Under the pieces are notes generated by a model. The model had not been told where the DNA came from. It did not search any database and saw nothing but the letters and a program-made list of their open reading frames with translations. DNA of 64,000 nt from Porodaedalea pini (lineage: Eukaryota > Basidiomycota > Agaricomycetes > Hymenochaetales > Hymenochaetaceae), in NCBI GenBank assembly GCA_002794775.1, contig NBAY01000001.1, positions 1,178,001 through 1,242,000 on the forward strand, given 5' to 3'. Shown here in pieces: positions 56,798 through 64,000 of this stretch. The position numbers were made by a program, and so were the translations under genes. Within the stretch, counting starts at the first letter, position 1. Every line of letters starts with the position of its first letter.

Positions 56798-59700
56798 ATG
56801 ACTGACACAATTTCGGTTTTTTCCCTTAATATTTGAAATTCAGAACCTACCTTTGACTTTCTTTTATGCGCCTTTTCCTCCACTCACATTACTCCTGACA
56901 TCATTTGTTTTCAGGAGATCCCAACTGTCCAGTCCATCGTTCCTTCTAAATCTTCCTCGACGGGCTTGCGAGTTTTAAATATTCGCAACTTCGCCCCCTA
57001 TACAGCATTTCGCCCTCCCTCTTCTAATAAACCCAGGTGTTGCACCTTGGTACATCCTCGCATAATACACCGCGTCTCGCTTTACGTTCCTTCCTCTTCA
57101 TCTCCGAACATTACTGTCATTTCAATTTCCCGGGTGATTTTTCCCTGCTATTACTTTGGAACATTTACAATTCCCCCTCTCTCCACGAGTTCGAGGACCC
57201 TTTTCCTTCTCTTGATATCCCCTCCAACATCTTTACTGGCGACTTTAATCAACACACGGACCTCTGGTCTTTCCCAGATAGGTCCCACGACTTTTCATGA
57301 TCTTCAGCTCTCGTTGACTGGATCAACAAGAACGATCTAATTGTTTGTAACCCCCACGACCAACATACTTATTTCAATCGTTCCTCCGGTGTCAAGTCTA
57401 TTATCGATCTTGTCATTGCTTCTGACGATTTCGCTCCCTCCCTTTTAGAATCCATTTCCATTTCCGACCCTTCCCTGGTTACTTCTTCAGATCACCTTCC
57501 GATTCAATTCTCATTTAACGTTAACGTCATATCTGCAAACCCACAACACCCCCTTCATTCTATTTACTCTCGCGATTTGCCCGCTTTTATCGGAGCATTT
57601 TGTGATTCTAATTCATTCCCCTTTTCATTAACAGGGATTGATTCTCCTAAGGCACTGGACGACCTTCTCTTTTCCCTTAATTCATCCATTTCCAACTTCG
57701 CTACCTTTTTTCTTCAGAAACAAAAGGCCCGCTCGTATTTTGGCCCCAATAACTGGTGGTCCAAAGAGTGTTCAAAGCTATATCGCACACATTGTCGTAA
57801 CCCCCACCCCGACTCGAAGCAACGTCTCGACTCTGAAATCGCCCACACCAAGAACGCCTTCTATGGCGCTCATCTCCAACAATCTAATGCTCACTCTGTT
57901 TGGCGAAATCAGCATTTGGGCATGGCTCGTCGCCGCACCCCTATTGGAGCACTTCGAATGTCTAATGGGTTATTCACCACGACCGAAGCCGATAAATCGT
58001 CCCTCTTTCGCGAGACGTTCTTCCCCGCGTTAACGTCCACACTGGAGGTCATACCCCTTCCAGCCCTCTGGGACTTCTGTCCCATCGAAATGAACGACAT
58101 ACACGCTGCACTCCACAGCATTGACCGCGAAACGAGCCCTGGCAACAGCCACATCTCATACAAGCATTTGGAGCTCCTAATCGAGCATCAAGGGCAATTT
58201 TTCGTGGACCTATTTTCCTTGTGTTTAAAGCTTGGTCATTTTCCACTTCCTTTTAAAACTTCTCTTGTTACGTTCATTCCCAAGCCCAAAAGTTCTGACT
58301 TTACAGTTCCTAGGGCATACCGACCTATTACCCTGGTGGACACCATAGGAAAGCTGTTTGAACGCGTTCTTTTCAATCTTCTTCAACCTTTCTTCGAACT
58401 TAATAATCTCCTTCCTGACGCTCAACATGGGTGTCGAAAGCATCATTCTTCTCTAACCGCCTGCTACGAATTACTTTCCACTATCCTTACCCAACCTTTT
58501 ATTACTACCCGACATGACGACTTGAGATCCGTTTACCAGCGACATCGTTACCTCATTACTTCTGTCCTTACTGTTGACATTCAAGGCTTCTTCAACAATA
58601 TCTCCCATAACCGTCTTCTTTCCAAACTTATCCAGTCCAATGTTCACCCTAACATTATTCACGTTCTATCGGCCTGGCTTCAAAACCGTCCTATTTCGTT
58701 TCATTTTAATAATTTCTTTTCTCCTCCCTTCATTAAACCCAACCGCGGAGTTCCCCAAGGATCCCCACTATCCCCTCTTATTTCTATATTCGCAGCGGCC
58801 GATGTTATCACAGCTTACAACACTCGTTTTGGTGCTCATCATCCTTTGCTTACGTACATGGACAATCATCTTCTTTATGCTCGTTCACTCAGCGTACGAA
58901 CCAATTTAGTACGCCTTTGTAACCAATTTCAATTTCTTTCACTTCAATTCCAATCTATTGGCTTATCCATCGATCCCGACGCCATCAAACTTCTCCACAT
59001 TCTCCCTTATCGCCCCGTTGCCGATTTTACTTTTCGTTTCTTTTTAACAGACTCTCCTTCGTCGTCTAACGCGGCCTTGTCCTTACCCAATAACCGCGTC
59101 ATTCACCCTTCACGTCACTTAACCTGGTTGGGGGTCATTTTTTCTTACGACCTCTCACCCAAACTTCACTTCAAAGCTCAGGCAAACAAAGCCCTTTCTA
59201 CTATTCATCAGCGCTATTTTCTCTTTAACCGTTCCAACGGCGCTTACTTTCAATATGCGCGCCTCCTTTATTTTGGTCTCATTCGCTCTGTCGCCATCTA
59301 CGGTGCTGTTCTCTTCCTGGAGTCTCCATTTATTTCCTCTATTCTACAGAAAACCCAAAATCACTTTTTTCATTCCATCTTTCATGCAAATATTCAGCCA
59401 TCTGTGGCTGAATCCTTTCTATCTTGTCCACCCCTTCCCCTTTTCATCAGGTCACTTTCCCAACGATTTCTCTTGTCATATTTTGCCCATTCTAAACACA
59501 CTCCTGCCCCAAAGCAATATCTAACGTCTTCACTTCTTCCTAACATTCAGATTCCTAAAGTAATTTCTTACCCTTCTTTCACTCCAATTCATTCGCGTCT
59601 CGTTATGGCTCCAATTCCTTCATTTGAGCAATGCCCCCATGCAATTCGTGCCTTCAATTCCTTTTTTCTACACCCTCCCCCTTATCAGTACTTTATCTTT

Positions 59701-60627
59701 ACAGACGGCTCCATCATCCCTGATGCCGACGGTTACCACAACGGCGGCTACAGATTCGTTATCATGCACAATCAGCAGGAACTCGCTGTCTTTTCTTCAG
59801 CAGTGCACACTCTCGATCAAACATCTTGTTTGAAGAGCAGGAAGCGCTCATCGCAGCCTTGCGTCATATCACATCTCTCCTTTCAAAATGCTTCACACCC
59901 GTCCACATTCATATCGTCTCTGACTCGCTCAATTGCGTCCAGCTCATCTTTTCGGAAGACGCTCGCCATGCAGACTTCATCATTACTTTCCGCCGCCTAT
60001 GCGGAATCTTTCTGGCCCTCCATCACGAGGCCTCTCACATCACAGTCCAGTGGCTCCCATCCCACCGCGGAGTACTGGGTAACTCTAAAGCTGATAAGCT
60101 GGCAAAGGACGCTGCATCCAATCCTCATCGCGAGACCATACCGGTATCACTCCCCAACTTGAAGGCGCAAGTACATCTCGATCTTCTCCAAGATTGGAAA
60201 GCCAATATCGTAAATTTGCGTGGACACCGCTCCATCCTCGAGCCGTCCTCATTTATCCTTCATCCAACCCGGTCTTTGCGCCCATTTTTGAAGCTCTCTC
60301 CAAGGAAGATGATACACCGCTCAGTTCTTTCATGCGCCGCCAGCCTCATGCTGAACGCGCTCGATTTGCATGTTTGAAACCTCACTGCACGTTGCCCGGA
60401 CCCGCTGTGTACCAAACATGATGTCCGTCATTCTCTTAATTGCTGCCCTTATTTCGCATTAGTCCGCAATGGCCTTTTTCGTCAACGATCTCTACCGTTA
60501 TCTTTCTCTGAATGGTTTCGTCCCAATAACTTTCTTCTTCTTTTAAAATTTGCGTACTTTTTCATTCCGTCGCCCACCGGACAGCATGCCTTTATTATCT
60601 GATTTACCTCCATCCTATTACCTTTAG
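56798..60627 (+). pseudogene. LINE copy 2 ORF2: endonuclease / RT / RNase H, broken
   Basis: ORF2 ATG (56798) follows the ORF1 stop by five bases, as in copy 1. A TGA soon after (SLNI-stop-NSEP) sits where copy 1 has CGA, and the endonuclease is further frame-broken. RT and RNase H are open from 57577. Readable blocks are ITLVDTIGKLFERVLFN, GVPQGSPLSPLIS, and YMDN instead of YMDD at 58855-58866, which should abolish polymerase activity. FTDGSIIPDADGYHNGG follows as the first RNase H acid. A frameshift near 59815 precedes FEEQEALIAALRHITS, HIVSDSLNCVQLI and WLPSHRGVLGNSKADKLAK. The C-terminal CCHC-like domain is degraded, and the original stop is TAG at 60625-60627. Confidence 0.87.
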
Positions 60628-60768
60628 CCTCAAACCCTCAGCTTTGTTACGCTCTTCTTTCACTGTCATGATTACACCCCATTTGCGCTCTATGTTCTAG
60701 TTGTTGGCTTTGTTTCTTTTCCGTTGCGGTTGGTAGTCTGTTAGGAGTAGATAGCAGAAATTATAAAG

Positions 60769-60780
60769 CTAAGTGCACGT
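60769..60780. repeat. LINE copy 2 target-site duplication, right
   Basis: AGCTAAGTGCAC, identical to 54471-54482, directly after the LINE 3' end ATTATAA. Confidence 0.88.
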
Positions 60781-61021
60781 GCCGTGCGGGGGTCACTGCA
60801 GACGCGTTGTTTATACTCTATTTACGCGTTGACCACGTCGTCACTGTGTGCATATCTTTCCCATTGTAAACTTGCAGTGAGCAATTCCTTAGAACACCGC
60901 GCAATAAAACAAAGCAGGAAGGTACACAAAATAATGTATATACAAGGTTGCTGTTTCTCTCTCGATCATATGCACTGGCGGACAATGGCCTTTTTCAGGA
61001 GCCGTGGGTCAGGTGAGTAAA

Positions 61022-62899
61022 TCAGCTATCTGAGCCCGCACATGCCACGAACAGGTTTTCCGGGACGTTGTTCTCAAGAAGCGTGATAAAGTCGTCCAGG
61101 ATGACCCACTCTAGCGTCTGCACGGGCGTCCCTTCGTACAAGATGCGCACGAAGTGCTCATTAGTCTTCGGAACTTGCCAGACCTAACGAGGACACAAAT
61201 CAAACTATTATCAAAATGTAGATATTGGATACAACAATAATAAAGCACCTCCATGACGACCTCCGAACCCATCGCAGGCCAGCGCAAAGGCGCAAGCTTG
61301 CCGAAACCGAGGCCCGCGGCGAGACGAATGATGGAGCCATCGTGCCCAACATAGAACCGCAGCTTGTGCGGCTCCGAGCCGGATCGGAAAGCTTTGAAAT
61401 TCAGTGCAAGTTCGGTGAAGAACGCGCCTGTGATTCAGGAAGAAAGAATGGTATTCGGAACTACACGTATGAATAATCGAAGCTGAACAAGTACTGACCG
61501 AAAGTCAGGCGGACATATTCCGTCGCGTTCTGCGCAGCGTTCCATATGTAGCTGAGGACATTTTCGCGTTAAAGAAAAGTATCCGATTCAGAAGGAAAAA
61601 CAGACTTCGTGGTTCGCACTTGTACTCAAAATCGCCAATAGAATGAACCAACGCTGCGTCCTTCTCTGAGACACATGCACCGGTAGAGTTACATGGCAAT
61701 GGGTGGCCGTTGCACGTCCGAGATGTGAAGGTGTCGAAGAAGTGGTCATCTGCCCAAGTTGCGCACGAACAAGAAAATGAGTCGATTACTGAGTCAGATA
61801 CTAGACTCGAGGAAAATAATAGACGAACACCAGGAGGACCAGTCTGTGAGGCCTGTCGTCCCGAGTGTTGCATCCAACCGAGCCTGCAAATCCGCGTTCG
61901 CCTCGAGGTGGTCGGTCCATGCCGGCACGGATTGATATGCATTGCGAATGGCGTCTGCAGGACTGCAGGCGTACGCCGGTGGGATGGAGTCGATCTAGTC
62001 CATAGAACAAAAGTCGGGTAAATTATTGAACTGCAGTGACATGAAGGAGACTCACGACAGACGGCTGCGTGGTGACTTTCCAGGTCTTCGTTGCCGTGCG
62101 GGCGTCCATGCCGTACAAGATTCCACCCGCGACCTGTTTCGTCCGTGGTTCTGTGGACGTGCGAACATGAATATCGACCTCGTTTACGCTCTCCAAAAAC
62201 CCGAGTTTCGTGTGGTACACCGACCAGAAGTCCTAATCGCCTCTGTTAGTGGCTACTTTCACTTCTTCGCTTCGCAATAAATGATAAAAGTGAACAAATC
62301 GAAACCAGTTATCTGACTGACTTCACCGTGCTTGATAGCATCCGCCAACCCACCGGCTGTAAGCTGGCCCTCGTCGCACGTTCCGTTCCAGAATCGCGCA
62401 AGGAAAGGGTGCCAAGATGGTATGTCTGTTTTGTGAAATATCGGCACGCTGCCTTGCGCATAGTTTAACAAGTGGAGATCCGAACAGTCCCAGCCCGATG
62501 CTGGATTTAGCTCGGCTTCGTTTGGATATAGGTTGTCTGGAGTGCGCTGAAAACTCAAGCATCATCACCAAAAACCAGTTGCGGGTGAGCATGAAGGAGA
62601 GAAAAGACGCTGACCTTATGATGTCGGATCATCACATTCATGTAGACAAGCTCCGGCTCCGCTCGCGGTTCAGTGTCGCTCGTGGGCGTGGGCTTAGTAT
62701 AGTGCGCGGCATTGACGTGCGGCGCGTTGCAGTAGTTGTAGGTATTCCACGGGAGGTGAGCGGGCGTCTCGGATGAGTTGTATACGCCTGTCTCCGAGTT
62801 TTTATTCAGGTTGAAGTCGGACCCGGAGACGCGAAGGCCTGAAGATAGCGAGAGCGCGGACAGCATGAGCACTCCCAGCCTTCGAGTGGACGAGACCAT
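61022..62899 (-). CDS. Secreted histidine acid phosphatase (HAP) family protein
   Basis: Histidine phosphatase of the acid-phosphatase/PXYLP1-like branch, expected in the secretory pathway. Start MVSSTRRLGVLMLSALSLSS gives a signal peptide. An in-frame ATG at 62985 would add a further 29 residues that hide it. The catalytic signature reads MIRHHK|RTPDNLYP across an intron, i.e. RHHxRTP rather than RHGxRxP. The second signature is FYVGHDGSIIRLAAGLGFG, containing the His-Asp proton donor. Conserved Cys and NxT/S sites (WNGTCDEGQ, CNGHPLPCNSTGAC) fit a disulphide-bonded glycoprotein. Other blocks are WDCSDLHLLNYAQGSVPI and LRWPAMGSEVVMEVWQVP. The stop is TGA at 61024-61022. The substrate could be a phosphosugar, phytate or peptide; it cannot be decided here. 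Confidence 0.87.
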
Positions 62900-63774
62900 A
62901 GTTGACAGCGGCAGAAATTTCAGGCCAAGCTCGACCGGAGCACGTAGCAGATGACTAGAAAGAGCACCGTCGAGAATACTAGGCATGATTGTGCTTTTTA
63001 TACGAGACTGTAGAAGATAAAGCAGATGATGACGTCTAAGCTTCGAGGGCGGCACCGAGCCGGCGCGGACGAACGTGCAACTTCCTGCTTTGCTCAATGG
63101 AAAAAGAGTGCCCGTAGGTTCTTCATGGAATAGAGGAACGTCCCAGCGCGTTTATGAGTCAGCTGATAGCTATGTTATAGAGAGAGCATGGTGGCGAGTA
63201 CCTGAGAGTGGTCGACGAGCTGGTTGTAGACGAACTCAGAGATAGGACTCTTGTCACACTGTACAATAAGTTCCTCGAATCGAGGCTAGAGAACAAGCCA
63301 ACGTTCACAGACAGTCGTCTTACAACTCGGGCTTCAAAAGCATTTGCTGCGATATGGATGAAGGAAATCTGACTTGGTGTATGGTCTGCGACGAGTGACG
63401 ATCACGCGAGTGCTTGGCTTCAACACAGGAAAAGTCCGAAAGAACAACGAGAAGATAAATTATGCGCAGTACTATAAGTGATACATGCACGATACAACTT
63501 AAAATACGGTACGGTATGAATGTATGAGTGGGGATCAGGAGGTTGTAGAACTATGATATACACGAGAAAGACGAGAGCTGGTATGGAAAGACGCGATAAG
63601 ATACAGGCCCGGGAGCAGACTCATGAGCACAATAGGAAGACAAAAATGACCGGAGAGCAGAACAGACCTCCGAGGAGTGAGGAAGAAAAGAAATATATGG
63701 CAAGTCCAAGAAAGAACGAGACAGAGGGAGACAGGGAGAAAAGCGAAGGGGATGGATAGAGAGAAGAAGCGGCC
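62900..63774. other. Intergenic, no gene seen
   Basis: About 870 bp upstream of the phosphatase. Purine-rich plus-strand sequence at 63560-63770 is the complement of the pyrimidine-rich 3' UTR expected after the partial gene at 63775. No gene was recognised. Confidence 0.5.
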
Positions 63775-64000
63775 TTAGCGCATCGACACTTCCTCGTCCG
63801 AGTCATCAAACCCGGCGATAAACTCCGGAAGCACACGTGTATTATAGACACCCAGCCGTTTGTGCGTGGAGGTATGAATGAGGGCTGCTGCGCTGTCGCC
63901 GTCCAAGTAGGAGCTCGCTGCTGAATCGGCACCGCCCACGAGCAGGGCAGGCGGTGGCGGGACGGCGAGGATGAGCCGGAACGCGTCCTTGCCGTTCATG
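63775..64000 (-). CDS. C-terminal end of an unidentified protein (start outside window)
   Basis: A frame open from the window edge to stop at 63777-63775. The readable tail includes GKDAFRLILAVPPPPALLVG and RVLPEFIAGFDDSDEEVSM. The acidic end (DDSDEE) is typical of cytosolic or nuclear proteins. I do not recognise a family. Codon usage and length suggest real coding sequence rather than a chance frame. Confidence 0.5.
   Translation of the reverse strand, partial: MNGKDAFRLILAVPPPPALLVGGADSAASSYLDGDSAAALIHTSTHKRLGVYNTRVLPEFIAGFDDSDEEVSMR

Larger units (their letters stand above)
54483..60768 (+). mobile_element. Tad-like non-LTR retrotransposon (LINE), copy 2
   Basis: A full-length 6,286-bp LINE on the plus strand with a 12-bp target duplication. 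Its 5' leader (TTCTTTCTTTCCTACCATC) and 3' end (GTAGATAGCAGAAATTATAA) match copy 1, defining both termini. ORF1 and ORF2 have the same organisation. It has several disabling changes: frameshifts near 54935, 55045 and 59815, TGA codons at 56601 and near 56839, and loss of a catalytic Asp in RT. Sequence divergence from copy 1 is visible throughout, so the two are not recent sister insertions. Confidence 0.93.

Noticed and set aside
1..64000. CRISPR arrays, operons or bacterial insertion sequences
   Set aside because: No regularly spaced repeats or bacterial elements; introns and gene families show eukaryotic DNA.

Overview
The window is nuclear DNA of a filamentous basidiomycete, most likely a wood- or litter-decaying Agaricomycete. 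The evidence is many canonical introns of about 50-60 nt, fungal gene families (GH16 glucanase, CE15 glucuronoyl esterase, class 3 lipases, F-box proteins, DUF7330-type proteins), an intron-containing elongator tRNA-Met, and Tad-like LINE plus chromovirus retrotransposons. Splice sites were placed by eye from reading phase and family similarity.

Layout. 1-5183: 3' part of a GH16 gene (+), an F-box gene (-) and a mitochondrial ACOT9-type acyl-CoA thioesterase (-). 5296-17878: a LINE on the minus strand (11-bp target duplication) carrying a nested Ty3/gypsy chromovirus (6980-13276, identical 413-bp LTRs, 5-bp duplication GTAAG). This block separates the thioesterase from the divergent TSC2/tuberin gene (18111-23652, +). 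24135-29247: a tandem duplication of an alpha/beta hydrolase gene with the tail of a convergent membrane-protein gene; one copy of the membrane gene is only a relic. 29519-30519: a cytidylyltransferase-like protein with a broken HxGH site. 31047-33059: an MFS sugar transporter. 34117-34220: tRNA-Met(CAT). 34517-35713: a secreted class 3 lipase (-). 36737-43761: two tandem superfamily 1 helicases (-). 44636-50685: a Rossmann-fold protein, a small coiled-coil protein, a CE15 esterase and a second class 3 lipase (+). 51002-54177: two DUF7330-like genes and relics of a third (-). 54483-60768: a second, more degraded copy of the same LINE (+). 61022-62899: a secreted histidine acid phosphatase (-). 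63775-64000: C-terminus of an unidentified gene (-).

The best-resolved system is the chromovirus. It shows a Tf1-style self-priming signature (an exact 11-nt complement between the predicted mRNA 5' end and the primer-binding site, with a TATA box 33 nt upstream). It has a textbook -1 frameshift cassette between gag and pol (GGGTTTT, 6-nt spacer, hairpin holding the gag stop). Its polypurine tract lies in the last pol codons. Two in-frame TGA codons suggest this copy is defective despite identical LTRs. Host genes are mostly carbohydrate, lipid and phosphate hydrolases (GH16, CE15, lipases, HAP, alpha/beta hydrolases) mixed with housekeeping genes (TSC2, ACOT9, tRNA). They do not form an obvious biosynthetic cluster.
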